The notes under the pieces are model-generated. The model was not told the origin of the DNA. It searched no databases and worked only from the letters and a program-made list of their open reading frames with translations. Both the position numbers and the translations under genes were made by a program. Positions 49,942 to 59,585 of a stretch of DNA of 64,000 nucleotides are shown here, piece by piece; positions within the stretch are counted from its first letter, which is position 1, and each line of letters starts with the position of its first letter. This stretch comes from CAWEQO01 sp963811225 (GTDB taxonomy: Bacteria; Chloroflexota; Anaerolineae; Anaerolineales; Anaerolineaceae), in contig CAWEQO010000001.1 of the NCBI GenBank assembly GCA_963811225.1, forward strand, positions 62,001-126,000. Reading direction: 5' to 3'.

Positions 49942-51760
49942 CTATTCGTAAGACATCCCATACCCAAACGGGAACAACGGATCCTCCGAATTGTACGGCA
50001 TGTCTTCCTTCTGGTTGCGCACCGCCTCCATCGACGAAGGCAGCTCGAAGGGCAGATGACCGCAGGGGTCGAAACGCCCAAAAATTACGTCCAGCACGGC
50101 CTCATCCGCTGCGCCGAAGTCCGCCAGCAGCCCGGCGCTCTGCGCGGTAATCTCGGGGATCACTGCCGGGCGTTCCAGGTTGATGTCCACAATCGTCGGC
50201 AGTTGCTCCAACAGGCGCAGGATGCGCGCCTTCTCCTCACCCTTGAAATCCAGGTCCCCGGCATGGAAGATGCTCTCGAGGAAGCCCTCACGCGGTTCGT
50301 ACGGCGTGGGCAGGCGCAGGATGGCGAAATCGGCCTGCTCGGGCGTCTCGACCACCTCAGCATATTCCCTGGCAGCCTCGGGTTTAACGCCTTCCAGATA
50401 CACCTTGGGGCGCTCCGGCAGGGGCAGCGGTCCTTGCTTCAGCAGCACGATGGCTTTGCGCTGGGCCAGCTCTCCGGCCTTGCGGAACGCCGGGTTCCCG
50501 GCTGTGCGCTCGGCGGCATCCGGATCCAGGTACGGTCGATCGAACAGCCCCAGCACGAACTTCTCACGCAGCAATCGCCGCACGGTTTGGTCGATGCGCG
50601 CCTCGCTGACCTGTCCGCTGCGCACCAGATCGACGATCACCTCCGGGCAGGCCTCGCCGCCGAACTGGTCCACACCGGCTTCGAGGATCTTACGCGCCCG
50701 CTCGGGTACGCTCAAGTTCTCCACACCCCAGCAGCGGGCGTTCATGATCACCCTTCCATTCATCTCGGCGTCATTCAGCAGCATCCAGTCGGTACAGACG
50801 ATGCCTTCGAAGCCATACTTCTCACGCAGCATCCCGGTGATTACCGCCTTGTTGTAGCTGAAGCCCACCTCCTCGATTTCCAGTCCGATCGGCTGACCGT
50901 AGTAGGGCATGATCTGCGAGGCGCCCGCTGCAAAGGCCGCCTCGAACGGGATCAGGTGGTAATCGAAGTTATCGCCCGGGTAGACCTGCTCCTTACCGAA
51001 GGGGAAGTGAGCGTCTTCACCGTTCATCTGCGGACCGCCGCCGGGGAAGTGCTTGGTCATGCAGGCCACGCTGTCCTTGCCGAGCCTTTCGCCTTGAAAA
51101 CCACGGATATAGGCCCCGGTCATGCGTGCCGAAAGCTGAGCGTCCTCACCGAAGGTGCCCGCCGTGCGGCACCAGCGCGGCTCGGTCGCCAGGTCGGCCA
51201 TCGGATGCAGCGCCACACGGATGCCCACTGCGGCATACTCTTGGCGGGCGATGTCGCCGAACTGCTGCACCAGGTCCTCGTCACCGGTTGCAGCCAGGCC
51301 AACTGGCTCAGGCCACTGGGAGAACATGGAGGTCATCATGCTGGTGGCCGGGTTGTTCGAGTAGGCATGGCGCGGATCGGAAGAGATGGTGACGGGAATG
51401 CCCAGGCGTGTGCTCTCGGCCAGCCTTTGCAAGCGGTTGTGCCACTCCACCGTCAAACGCGCCCCTGGCAGCTGGTGCACATTGAAGTGGTTCATCAACC
51501 GCCTGAGCACCAGATCCGAGGTGGTGATATGGCTGAAGCGGGTCGGTTCTTCGGCCAGCGTGCCGTCTTGATTCACGCCGATGATGGTATGAAACATTAA
51601 ACCGGCCTTCTCTTCCAGCGTCATCTGAGAGAGCAAATCTTCCACCCGCTCATCGATAGGGCGGCGAGGGTCTTCGTAAGGATCTAAACGACCATTCTTG
51701 TTGAGATCACGGAACGTGATGCCGTCATGGGTTAAAAGTAGGCGCTTCGGGATTAGACAT
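49942..51760 (-). CDS. GH3-family beta-glycosidase, probably frameshifted near its 5' end
   Basis: A GH3 glycosidase of about 600 residues: N-terminal barrel with KHFPGGGP and the nucleophile Asp in GIVCTDWMLL, then the alpha/beta domain with PFGYGMSYE at the C-terminus. An EF-hand-like DLNKNGRLDPYED lies near the start. The open frame reaches back to a TTG at 51807, but a -10 box (TATAAT, 51802-51797) sits there, so that start would be outside the transcript. A much better ATG at 51760 follows AGGAGA and encodes MSNPEAPTF in the neighbouring frame; removing one T at the TTTT (51734-51737) joins it to THDGITFRDL. This suggests a one-base frameshift or a base error. It likely acts in the cytoplasm, as no signal peptide is visible. 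Confidence 0.78.
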
Positions 51761-52001
51761 GCGGGTCTCCTGAATTCGGGGATAGGGACATCCCCTATTA
51801 TAGTCAAAAGGGCGGGAATGAGAACAGAGCAGCCGGCTGCCGGCGCTTGGAATCTCTTTTGCCCCTCTTTCTACAAAAAGTATTGACAAACCGGAATTTC
51901 TGTTATAATCATCTTGCGGCTGATAAAAGGACTTTAAGAAAGAGAGAAATGAGCAGCCTACACCAGTTTTGCTTGCATGAAACTCGTTTGCATGCTATAA
52001 T
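51761..52001 (+). promoter_or_regulatory. Two promoters for rho
   Basis: P1: TTGACA (51883-51888) and TATAAT (51904-51909), spacer 15. P2: TTGCAT (51973-51978) and TATAAT (51996-52001), spacer 17. Both read toward rho. The region to 51882 otherwise holds the minus-strand GH3 promoter (TATAAT, 51802-51797). Confidence 0.65.
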
Positions 52002-52200
52002 CTGGTAACCATCGTATCAGAAGGTTTATATTGTTACTAACGGCTTCTCCTGCATAAGGAGTACGACACGAAAGCAGGGAAGCCCATTCATCCCAATATC
52101 CCAGGTCAAATTCACGACAACCAAGTTTACCTGCGCAAGCAGGATAGGGTGGCGTGGTTTAATAAAATTTGTCGTTGGATAATTCGCGAGATTCCAATCC
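52002..52200 (+). other. Long structured leader of rho
   Basis: About 190-290 bases separate the promoters from the ATG. GGCTTCTCCTGC (52041-52052) pairs with GCAGGGAAGCC (52073-52083) with one bulge. ACGACAA and TTGTCGT (about 52111 and 52172) can also pair. A nine-codon TTG ORF ending in TAA near 52031-52057 is weak. The leader may serve autoregulation of rho, as known in other bacteria. Confidence 0.4.
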
Positions 52201-53475
52201 ATGAAAATAGTTGAACTTGAAAATGCTCCCTTGGCTACGCTGCGAGATATGGCCAAGGAACTTGATATACCGAACGCAGCGCGGTTGAAAAAAGAGAACC
52301 TGATGATTCGCATCCGGCAGGTTGAAGCCGAACGAGAGGGCCTGGAAGTCAGAGGCGGCGTCCTCGAGATCATGAACGAGGGCATCGGCTTCCTGCGCAC
52401 GAATTACCAGGTCGGCTCGGACGATGTATACGTGTCTCAAGCCCAGTTGCGGCGCTACGATCTGCGCAGCGGCGACCTGGTCATCGGTCACGTGCGCCCG
52501 CCCCGCGATTCAGAGCGCCATTACGGTCTGCTGAAGGTCGAAACCATCAACGGTTTCCCACCAGAAGAGACCCGCAGCCGACCCTGGTTCGAGAGCCTGA
52601 CCCCGATCTTCCCCGAAAAACGCTTCGATCTCGAAAGCGAACGCAATATCCTGTCCACGCGCCTGATCAACCTGATCGCGCCGATTGGACGAGGCCAGCG
52701 CGGTATGGTCGTTTCGCCCCCTAAAGCTGGTAAGACCACCATCCTCAAGCAGATCGCCAACGCCATTTCTGTCCGAAATCCAGACGTGCACCTGATCATT
52801 GCTTTGATCGGTGAGCGCCCTGAAGAGGTGACGGATATGGATCGCTCGGTGGATGCGGAAGTTGTGGCATCCACATTTGACGAGCCGGTCAGCTCGCACG
52901 TGCGCACCGCCGAGATCACCCTCGAGCGTGCCAAGCGCCTGGTGGAAGTCGGCCGCGATGTCGTGATCCTGATGGACTCGCTGACTCGTCTGGCCCGCGC
53001 TTACAACCTGGTCGTCAACCCATCCGGTCGCACCCTGTCCGGCGGTATGGACCCCTCGGCCCTGTACCCGCCCAAGCGCTTCTTCGGCGCAGCCCGCAAC
53101 CTCGAAGAGGGCGGCTCGCTGACCATCATCGCCACGGCGCTGGTCGACACCGGCTCCCGCCTGGACGACGTGGTTTATGAAGAGTTCAAAGGTACCGGCA
53201 ACATGGAGCTGCATCTGTCCCGCCGCTTGCAGGAACGCCGCATCTTCCCCGCCATCGACATCGAGCGCTCCTCCACCCGCCGTGAAGAACTGCTGCTTGG
53301 ACCAGACATCCTACAGCGCGTCTGGCTCGTCCGCCGTATGTACCTGCAAATGATCGGCCAGCAGCCCCAGGGCGCCGGTATGGACCCGTCGGTCGCGACC
53401 GAAGCCATTATTCAGCGCATGAACCGTGCAAAGACGAACCTGGAATTCCTGGAAGGCCTGACGGAGGATATGTGA
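52201..53475 (+). CDS. rho: Transcription termination factor Rho
   Basis: A 424-residue Rho. The N-terminal SAP-like and cold-shock RNA-binding domains (LRDMAKELDIPNAARLKKEN; EGIGFLRTNYQVGSDDVYVS; RSGDLVIGHVRPP) precede the ATPase with GQRGMVVSPPKAGKTTILK, RPEEVTDM, ILMDSLTRLARAYN and RRLQERRIFPAIDIERSSTR. It lacks the long insertion found in some actinobacterial Rho. It ends transcription as a hexameric helicase. Its stop overlaps the next gene's GTG (GTGA), so the peptidase is coupled to it. Confidence 0.97.
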   Translation: MKIVELENAPLATLRDMAKELDIPNAARLKKENLMIRIRQVEAEREGLEVRGGVLEIMNEGIGFLRTNYQVGSDDVYVSQAQLRRYDLRSGDLVIGHVRPPRDSERHYGLLKVETINGFPPEETRSRPWFESLTPIFPEKRFDLESERNILSTRLINLIAPIGRGQRGMVVSPPKAGKTTILKQIANAISVRNPDVHLIIALIGERPEEVTDMDRSVDAEVVASTFDEPVSSHVRTAEITLERAKRLVEVGRDVVILMDSLTRLARAYNLVVNPSGRTLSGGMDPSALYPPKRFFGAARNLEEGGSLTIIATALVDTGSRLDDVVYEEFKGTGNMELHLSRRLQERRIFPAIDIERSSTRREELLLGPDILQRVWLVRRMYLQMIGQQPQGAGMDPSVATEAIIQRMNRAKTNLEFLEGLTEDM

Positions 53476-54572
53476 GCCAACCGCCCTCTGCAAAGGGGAA
53501 CCCGGCTAAAGCCAAAGGCGGCGGTTGTGTTTCCTGGATGATGTGGGGGCTTGCAGTCTTGATGGTCGCGCTCCTGGCATTCCTGGTCTGGGAGCGCACG
53601 CCGGCTGCCCAGCAGCGGGCCTCTGTCCAGGCCGCCAACGTCCCGCCACAGCCGCAGGTCGTCGAACCGCAGTCTCAGCCCGTATCGGCTAACTTGCCGG
53701 CGCTCGCGCCGGCAAGTGGCGTTCAAGCCATCGTTCGGGCGGTTAATACCCATACCATCATCCCAACCCGCAGCCGCACAGAGATCGTAAAATATACCGT
53801 CGAAATGGGTGATTCCATCTTCGGCATCTCCAAGGAATTCAACGTCAAGCCCGAGACGGTGTTGTGGGCCAACTACGACACTCTGAACGACAATCCTGAC
53901 CAGATCTCGGTTGGGCTGGATTTGAATGTCCCACCGGTCGACGGCGTGTATTACCAATGGAAAGACGGCGACACGATCGATAAGATCGCCGGTGATTTCA
54001 AGACCACCCCGGAAAAAATCCTGGACTGGCCCGGCAATAACCTCGACCTCACCAACCCGGTCATAGAACCGGGGACCTGGGTCATGGTACCGGATGGGTC
54101 GCGTGAGTTCCGGCAGTGGCTGGTACCGACCATCTGGCGGCCATCCGCGGGCGCCAATAAATCGATCGCTGGCGGCTGCGATATCCCCGAAGGCGGCGCC
54201 TATGGCTCGGGCACGTTCATCTGGCCCGCAAGCAACCAATACCTCTCCGGCAACGATTACTGGGACGGTCACCTGGGTGTCGATATTGCCGCCGGTTCAG
54301 GCGCGCCCGTCTACGCAGCCGACAGCGGTGTGGTCGTGTATGCGGCCCCCATTGGCGGCGGCTACGGCAACATGGTCATGATCGATCACGGCAATGGCTA
54401 CCACTCGCTGTACGCTCACCTCAGCTCCATCGTGGCAAGATGCGGCCAGAGTATCTATCAGGGCAACATCCTCGGCTACGCCGGCTCCACCGGCAATTCC
54501 ACCGGCCCGCATCTGCATTTCGAGGTGCGCTATATGGGTGGGTTCATCAATCCGTGGTTCGTGCTGCCGTAA
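53472..54572 (+). CDS. LysM-containing M23 peptidase, copy 1
   Basis: A 366-residue cell-envelope protein. A membrane helix (about 20-43, MMWGLAVLMVALLAFLVWE) leads to a Pro-rich stalk, then two LysM-type repeats (VKYTVEMGDSIFGISKEFNV and YYQWKDGDTIDKIAGDFKTT), and a C-terminal M23 (LytM) zinc endopeptidase with GHLGVDIAAGSG (HxxxD) and TGPHLHFEVRY (HxH). It should cleave peptidoglycan peptide bridges. The start is GTG at 53472 with GGAGG upstream, overlapping the rho stop. A close relative follows, suggesting a duplication. Confidence 0.9.
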   Translation: MSQPPSAKGNPAKAKGGGCVSWMMWGLAVLMVALLAFLVWERTPAAQQRASVQAANVPPQPQVVEPQSQPVSANLPALAPASGVQAIVRAVNTHTIIPTRSRTEIVKYTVEMGDSIFGISKEFNVKPETVLWANYDTLNDNPDQISVGLDLNVPPVDGVYYQWKDGDTIDKIAGDFKTTPEKILDWPGNNLDLTNPVIEPGTWVMVPDGSREFRQWLVPTIWRPSAGANKSIAGGCDIPEGGAYGSGTFIWPASNQYLSGNDYWDGHLGVDIAAGSGAPVYAADSGVVVYAAPIGGGYGNMVMIDHGNGYHSLYAHLSSIVARCGQSIYQGNILGYAGSTGNSTGPHLHFEVRYMGGFINPWFVLP

Positions 54573-54612
54573 CTTTGGCGTCACACCACGCAACTTGAAT
54601 ACAAAGAAAATT

Positions 54613-54645
54613 CGCCCCCGGTTATTTTCTTTCCGGGGGCGTCCA
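54613..54645 (+). terminator. Hairpin between the two M23 genes
   Basis: CGCCCCCGG (54613-54621) and CCGGGGGCG (54633-54641) form a 9-bp stem with an 11-base loop, without a T-run. It may attenuate expression of the second copy. Confidence 0.6.
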
Positions 54646-54663
54646 ATTTCACTGGTATCGTCA

Positions 54664-55776
54664 ATGAATACAATTTGGCGCTGGCTTCAGCACCCAAGCC
54701 GTATCAATTGGATTAAAAATATCGGGACGGTCATCGCCTGTGCAGCCTTGATCAGTCTGGTTTGGGCGTTCCGCTCGAACCCGGCCCAAACACAGGCAAA
54801 TATTCCGCAAACCTCCCTCCCGACGACCCCCTTCTCTACCCAAGCGCCGGTCAGCTTGGCGCTGTCTGCTTTTGCGCCCGGTCAAACGGACTCCGGCATC
54901 TCCCGCTTGGCGCAGCTCCATACCACCTTGCCGATAAACCCCGGTCTGGAGGTCATCCAATATACGGTCGAGCAAGGCGATACCATCTTCGCCATCGCCG
55001 AAAAGTTCGGCTTGAACCCTTCCACCTTGCTGTGGGGCAACCTGAACAACCTGGGCGACAACCCAGAGATGATCTATCCCGGGCAGGACCTCAACATCCT
55101 GCCGGTCGATGGCATTTACTACGAGTGGCACCAGAACGACGGCCTGAACAAAGTGGCGGAGGTCTTCCAGGTTAAACCGGACGACATCGTCAATTTCCCC
55201 GGCAACAACCTGAACAAAGACACTCTCGGCGATTACACCCATCCAAACATCAACCCCGGCACCTTGATCGTCGTCCCCGGCGGCTACCGTAACTTCATCA
55301 CCTGGAGCGCGCCGACCATCTCGCGCTTCAACCCGAGCTTGGCGCGACTGTACGGCGCCGGCGCTTGCACCGAGCCCAGCGACGGCGCTGTCGGCTCCGG
55401 CTCCTTCACCTGGCCCACCGTGGCCCACTGGCTGTCCGGCTACGACTACGCTCCCGAGGCCAACCATTCCGCCGTGGACGTAGGCGGCCAAATGGGCAAC
55501 GCCATCTACGCCGCCGACAACGGTGTTGTGGTCTACGCCGGTTGGAACGACCACGGCTACGGCAACGTGACCGTCATCGATCACGGCAACGGCTATCAGA
55601 CGCTCTACGGTCACCAGAGCGAGATTCGAGTCACCTGCGGGCAAAGCGTCTTCAAGGGTGATCTGATCGGCAACATGGGCTCCACCGGAAAATCATCCGG
55701 CCCACACTTGCACTTCGAGATGTGGGACAACGGCATCCACGTCAACCCCCATAATTTCATTCCGTTCGAGCACTAA
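54664..55776 (+). CDS. LysM-containing M23 peptidase, copy 2
   Basis: A 370-residue paralogue of the preceding gene: signal anchor (about 19-36), Ala/Pro/Thr stalk, two LysM-type repeats (IQYTVEQGDTIFAIAEKFGL and YYEWHQNDGLNKVAEVFQVK) and an M23 domain with NHSAVDVGGQMG (HxxxD) and SGPHLHFEMWDNG (HxH). LYGHQSEIRVTCGQSVFKGD is the conserved strand region. The ATG at 54664 is chosen because MNTIWRWL precedes the membrane helix. No clear ribosome site is seen. Its last two sense codons and TAA are part of a 55-bp palindrome arm. Confidence 0.88.
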   Translation: MNTIWRWLQHPSRINWIKNIGTVIACAALISLVWAFRSNPAQTQANIPQTSLPTTPFSTQAPVSLALSAFAPGQTDSGISRLAQLHTTLPINPGLEVIQYTVEQGDTIFAIAEKFGLNPSTLLWGNLNNLGDNPEMIYPGQDLNILPVDGIYYEWHQNDGLNKVAEVFQVKPDDIVNFPGNNLNKDTLGDYTHPNINPGTLIVVPGGYRNFITWSAPTISRFNPSLARLYGAGACTEPSDGAVGSGSFTWPTVAHWLSGYDYAPEANHSAVDVGGQMGNAIYAADNGVVVYAGWNDHGYGNVTVIDHGNGYQTLYGHQSEIRVTCGQSVFKGDLIGNMGSTGKSSGPHLHFEMWDNGIHVNPHNFIPFEH

Positions 55777-55884
55777 AAAGAGCGTAGCGCAGGTTCGCAG
55801 GGACAACAGAGGCGCTGAGATTTTCTTATAAATCTCAGCGCCTCTGTTGTCCCTGCGAACCTGCGCTACGCTCTTTTTAGTGCT
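55769..55884. repeat. Perfect inverted repeat with 55-bp arms over two gene ends
   Basis: Arms 55769-55823 and 55830-55884 are exact reverse complements over all 55 bases with a 6-base loop. The left arm covers the last two codons and TAA (55774-55776) of the M23 gene. The right arm covers the TAG (55866-55868) and the last five codons of the convergent ygbA gene. It presumably terminates both but greatly exceeds that need. Confidence 0.95.
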
Positions 55885-56204
55885 TCGGGTTTATGCCGGA
55901 TTCCATCCAACAAATGCGCCAATGCCAGCGCCGGATGCGTTAGCATCATGCGCGGCCCGGCGAAACGCATTACCACCCGCACGCGCTCGCGCATCTGCGG
56001 TTTATAGCAGTGAACGGTGCAACTGGCACAGGTAGGCTTGTCGGGCCGGAAGGGGCAGCGGTCAATGCGCTGCAGCGCGTAGGAGCGCAGTTCGCTGCAC
56101 GCAGGGCACAGCTCTCCCTCGGGCGCATGGTTCCCCCGGCAGTACATCTCGATCATCACTTGAATTGTGCGGCGCTCGCGCTGCAAGCGCTTTGATTTAG
56201 CCAT
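55866..56204 (-). CDS. ygbA: YgbA-like (nitrous oxide-stimulated promoter) protein
   Basis: A 112-residue protein of the YgbA_NO ('nitrous oxide-stimulated promoter') family. The N-terminus RLQRERRTIQVMIEMYC, the paired cysteines LCPACSEL, RCPFRPDKPTCASCTVHCY and the tail GPRMMLTHPALALAHLLDGI are characteristic. In enterobacteria the gene responds to nitric oxide through NsrR. Five to seven Cys suggest metal binding. Its last five codons, up to the stop at 55866, lie inside a 55-bp palindrome arm shared with the convergent M23 gene. Confidence 0.88.
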   Translation of the reverse strand: MAKSKRLQRERRTIQVMIEMYCRGNHAPEGELCPACSELRSYALQRIDRCPFRPDKPTCASCTVHCYKPQMRERVRVVMRFAGPRMMLTHPALALAHLLDGIRHKPEALKRA

Positions 56205-56275
56205 CGCTTCCTCCCAGCCAGATTAGCCGTCGATATTTGCAGAACCAGGTTCCCCCAAGAAACCTGGTTTTTGGA

Positions 56276-56908
56276 CTACTTCCTGCAGACGAACATCAAA
56301 TTGAATGACAGGAACGGCCACAGCGGCTCGCGCACGTAAATGTGCCGGTTCTGTCCGATGGTCAGCTCTCCAAAGAAACGCACCATGCGAAAGCCCGCCT
56401 GCTCGAACAAGCCGCGCCACTTCTCCGGATTGAAGGTCGAGACGTGGGTCGGGTCGAAAATGTTGGTCAGCAAGGTATGGATGGAGCCAAGCACAGCATA
56501 GTTGAGCGGCACAGAACCCATCAATACCCCATCATCTCGCAGGCCGTCGAACACCTTCTGGATAGCGTGCCCGGGCTGGCGCAGGTGCTCAAAAATATTG
56601 AAAGCCACAATCGCGTCGTAGTGGCGGCTTTGAATATTGGCCGTCTCGATGTTGCCCTGGATGACGCGCCCGTCCGTGCGCTCCGCCGCAATTCGCACAG
56701 CATAATCCGACAGGTCCATACCCTGCACGTCGAAACGCTCCTTGGCGGCCGTCAAAAACTCGCCACGCCCGCAGCCGATCTCGAACAACCTGCCGCCCGG
56801 TTTGTATGCCAGCAGCTCCTGCAAATGTGTACGAATGCGCTGAGAATTGAGCTTCGGCTGAAACAAGAACCGCTCGTAATACGACTTACCGTAATGTTTT
56901 GCCGTCAT
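56276..56908 (-). CDS. Class I SAM-dependent methyltransferase
   Basis: A 210-residue Methyltransf_23-type enzyme. GGRLFEIGCGRGEFLTAA is motif I, followed by GMDLSDYAVRIAAERTDG, YDAIVAFNIFEHLRQPGH and GVLMGSVPLNY. The C-terminal part, with HVSTFNPEKWRGLFEQAGF, is typical of small methyltransferases acting on sugars or quinones. The substrate is unknown. It reads away from priA. A weak 9-bp hairpin (56243-56269) lies after its stop. Confidence 0.87.
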   Translation of the reverse strand: MTAKHYGKSYYERFLFQPKLNSQRIRTHLQELLAYKPGGRLFEIGCGRGEFLTAAKERFDVQGMDLSDYAVRIAAERTDGRVIQGNIETANIQSRHYDAIVAFNIFEHLRQPGHAIQKVFDGLRDDGVLMGSVPLNYAVLGSIHTLLTNIFDPTHVSTFNPEKWRGLFEQAGFRMVRFFGELTIGQNRHIYVREPLWPFLSFNLMFVCRK

Positions 56909-56994
56909 TTACCACCTGCATTCCCCCCAAAAATGTTGATTGTCTGATGCATAAGCCGACTGCCAGAGAAGTTACTCGACGGCTTAATCATACC

Positions 56995-59532
56995 TCATAA
57001 CAGGCTGGGTGGGTCGATCTCCACCTGGAACTCGCCCAATGAGCGGCCGCGTAGGATCGCCGTCGGGTCGGGACTGCGCAGGATGATCTGCCAGCGGTAG
57101 TAGCCGCCCACCCGGCTGAAGAAGCACGGTACCGGGCCGATGATGTCGCTGGAGGGGAAGTTCTCCTGCTCGATCCAGTGATGGATCTGGCGCGCCATGC
57201 GCACCGCCGTCTCCTCGGCCTCGTTAGCCTTCAGGCTCTTGCACTCCAACCTGGCCAGATGATAGAACGGTGGGTAGCGCAGCTCGCGCCGGTTCTCGAT
57301 CTCCTGGCGATAGAAGCCGTCGTAATCGTGTTGAGCAGCCGTGCGAATCACGTAGTGGTCCGGCTGGAAGGTCTGCAAGATCACCCGCCCCCCCAGCTCA
57401 CTGCGGCCCGCCCGCCCGGCCACCTGCATCAGCAGCTGGAAGGTGCGCTCCCCGGCCTTGTAATCTGGGAAGTTCAGTCCCACGTCCGCCAGGATCACCC
57501 CAACCAGCGTGACCAGCGGCAGGTCGAGCCCCTTCGCCAGCATCTGCGTACCAACCAGGATATCGGCGCGGTGTTGGGTGAAGTGCGACAGCAGCAGGTC
57601 ATGCGAGCCCTTGCGCCGGGTGGTTTCGGCGTCCCAACGCAGGATGCGCGCCTGCGGAAACAATCCCTGCACCTCTTTCTCCACCTTCTCCGTCCCGGCC
57701 CCATACTGCCGGATCTGGTTGCTTCCGCATTCCGGGCATTTTGATGGCATCTGGCGGCGGTAGTTACATCTGTGGCAGCGCAGCGACTGGCCGACCGGCG
57801 TGCGCCCTTGCAGAGCCGAAGGACTGGGGGCGTGGTAGGTCAGGGGCATGTCGCAGCGCGGGCAGCGCAGGGTGTAGCCGCACTGGCGGCAGAACACGTA
57901 GGTGGCGCTGCCGCGCCGGTTGAGGAACAAGATCGCCTGCTGCCCGGCATCCAGCACGCAGCCCAGCTCCTTCTGCAGTGCCTGGCTGAACATCGAGCGG
58001 TTGCCCGATTTCAGTTCTTCGCGCATATCCGCTAACCTTACTTGCGGCAGCGGCAGGCTGTGTTCGCCGGTCAGCTCCGCCGGGTTGCGCCGGGTACGGT
58101 CGCCATTCTCGCGGGTTGTCTGGGTATGCGCCAGGATGCGCAGCGGCAGCTTGAGCACCGGCCAGCCCTCCCGCTCGGCCCGGTACATCTGCACGATGTC
58201 CGGCGTGGCGGAGCCCATCACCAGCGCGCTGTTGGTCATGCGAGCGTAAGCGATGGCCGTCTCGACTGCGTGGTAGCTGGGCTGGATTTGGGTCTGATAG
58301 TACGAATCGTCGTGACATTCATCGATCACGATCAAACCCAGGTTGGAAAGCGGCGCAAACAGGGCGCTGCGCGGCCCGACGATCACCGGCAGCTGCCCGG
58401 CTCGCGCTCGCCGCCAGGTGTCGTAACGCTCGCCGGGTGAGAGCTTGGAGTGCACGATGCCCACTTGCCCGGGGAAACGTCCGGCAAAGCGTCGCAAGGT
58501 CTGCGGGGTCAGCGAGATCTCGGGCACCAGCACCACCGCCTGGCGTCCCAGGCGCAGAGTCTCCTCGACCGCTTGCAAATAGATCTCGGTCTTGCCCGAG
58601 CCGGTCACGCCGTGCAGCAGGAAGGGCAGGGTCGGGCTGCCGCCTGCGGCCGAGACCAGCGCCGGGACGATCTGCCCCAGCGCCTCTCGCTGTGCGGCAG
58701 TCAGCAGGTGGGGCGTGCTGGTCGAAACGTCGATGTGATCCAATGGGTCGCGCCAGACCTCGCCCTCCCCCAGGCTTACCAGTCCCTCCTCCGCCAGCCG
58801 CTGCAAGTCCGACAGGTTGGCCCCGCTTTTGGCATACACCCACGAGACCTCCACCGGCCAGGGCTCTTCCAGCAGCATCTTTAAAACTGTCTGGCGGCGT
58901 TTGAGCGCTCCGGCCCGGCCCAGGCTGTCGAATCGCTCCTCCACCTCTTGCGGCGAGACGATCAACTGCACCATGCGCGCCATCTTCGGTCGCACGCTGG
59001 GCGCTGGCAGCACCGGCTTGCCCAGCCAGCGCCCTCGCCGCACGAGCGCCTGAGCAGCGGGCTTCCAGTGCTGGTGCGGGAAGGCCGCCGCGATCTGCCT
59101 TCCACGCAGCTCGCCGCGCTTCTCCATCAAGTCCACCATGCGCTGCTGCAGCTGTGAGAGCTCGGCTGTGTCTTCGGTATACGGAGTGGAGTTGGGCCGG
59201 AACAGGGTATCGGCTTGCTTGCTCAGTCCCGGCGGGATCATCAAATCCAGGCAGGTCGGCAGCGGCGACAGCGTCTGCGCCGAAAGCCACTGCGCCAGCG
59301 CCAGCTGCATCGAGTTCAGCACGGGCTGCTCTTCCAGCAGGGCTAACACCGGGCGAGTCTCCAGCAGCTCGGAATGGCTCGTGACCTCCAGGACAATGCC
59401 CTGCACGGTCTGGTTCCGCAGCGGGATGCTGACCAGGCTGCCCGGCAAGACGGAGCCTTCCAACTCGGCCGGCAGGTGGTAATCGAAAGCCCCCGAAAAT
59501 TGAGGGATGTTAACTGCAACGCGAACATACAT
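56995..59532 (-). CDS. priA: Primosomal helicase PriA
   Basis: An 845-residue superfamily 2 helicase for replication restart. The N-terminal 3'BD has VRVAVNIPQFSGAFDYHLP; Walker A is FLLHGVTGSGKTEIYLQA, Walker B is DECHDDSY, and motifs VMGSATPDI and ILVGTQMLAKGLDLPLVTLV follow. Four paired Cys form the zinc module (FCRQCGYTLRCPRCDMPL and RCHRCNYRRQMPSKCPECGS). The DEEH-type box reads DECH, a common variation. The ATG is at 59532. Two hairpins separate it from the next upstream gene. Confidence 0.96.
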   Translation of the reverse strand: MYVRVAVNIPQFSGAFDYHLPAELEGSVLPGSLVSIPLRNQTVQGIVLEVTSHSELLETRPVLALLEEQPVLNSMQLALAQWLSAQTLSPLPTCLDLMIPPGLSKQADTLFRPNSTPYTEDTAELSQLQQRMVDLMEKRGELRGRQIAAAFPHQHWKPAAQALVRRGRWLGKPVLPAPSVRPKMARMVQLIVSPQEVEERFDSLGRAGALKRRQTVLKMLLEEPWPVEVSWVYAKSGANLSDLQRLAEEGLVSLGEGEVWRDPLDHIDVSTSTPHLLTAAQREALGQIVPALVSAAGGSPTLPFLLHGVTGSGKTEIYLQAVEETLRLGRQAVVLVPEISLTPQTLRRFAGRFPGQVGIVHSKLSPGERYDTWRRARAGQLPVIVGPRSALFAPLSNLGLIVIDECHDDSYYQTQIQPSYHAVETAIAYARMTNSALVMGSATPDIVQMYRAEREGWPVLKLPLRILAHTQTTRENGDRTRRNPAELTGEHSLPLPQVRLADMREELKSGNRSMFSQALQKELGCVLDAGQQAILFLNRRGSATYVFCRQCGYTLRCPRCDMPLTYHAPSPSALQGRTPVGQSLRCHRCNYRRQMPSKCPECGSNQIRQYGAGTEKVEKEVQGLFPQARILRWDAETTRRKGSHDLLLSHFTQHRADILVGTQMLAKGLDLPLVTLVGVILADVGLNFPDYKAGERTFQLLMQVAGRAGRSELGGRVILQTFQPDHYVIRTAAQHDYDGFYRQEIENRRELRYPPFYHLARLECKSLKANEAEETAVRMARQIHHWIEQENFPSSDIIGPVPCFFSRVGGYYRWQIILRSPDPTAILRGRSLGEFQVEIDPPSLL

Positions 59533-59585
59533 AGAAGGTATTATAGCCGAAGCGGTTGCATAGGCAAAAGATCCTTACATTAACA

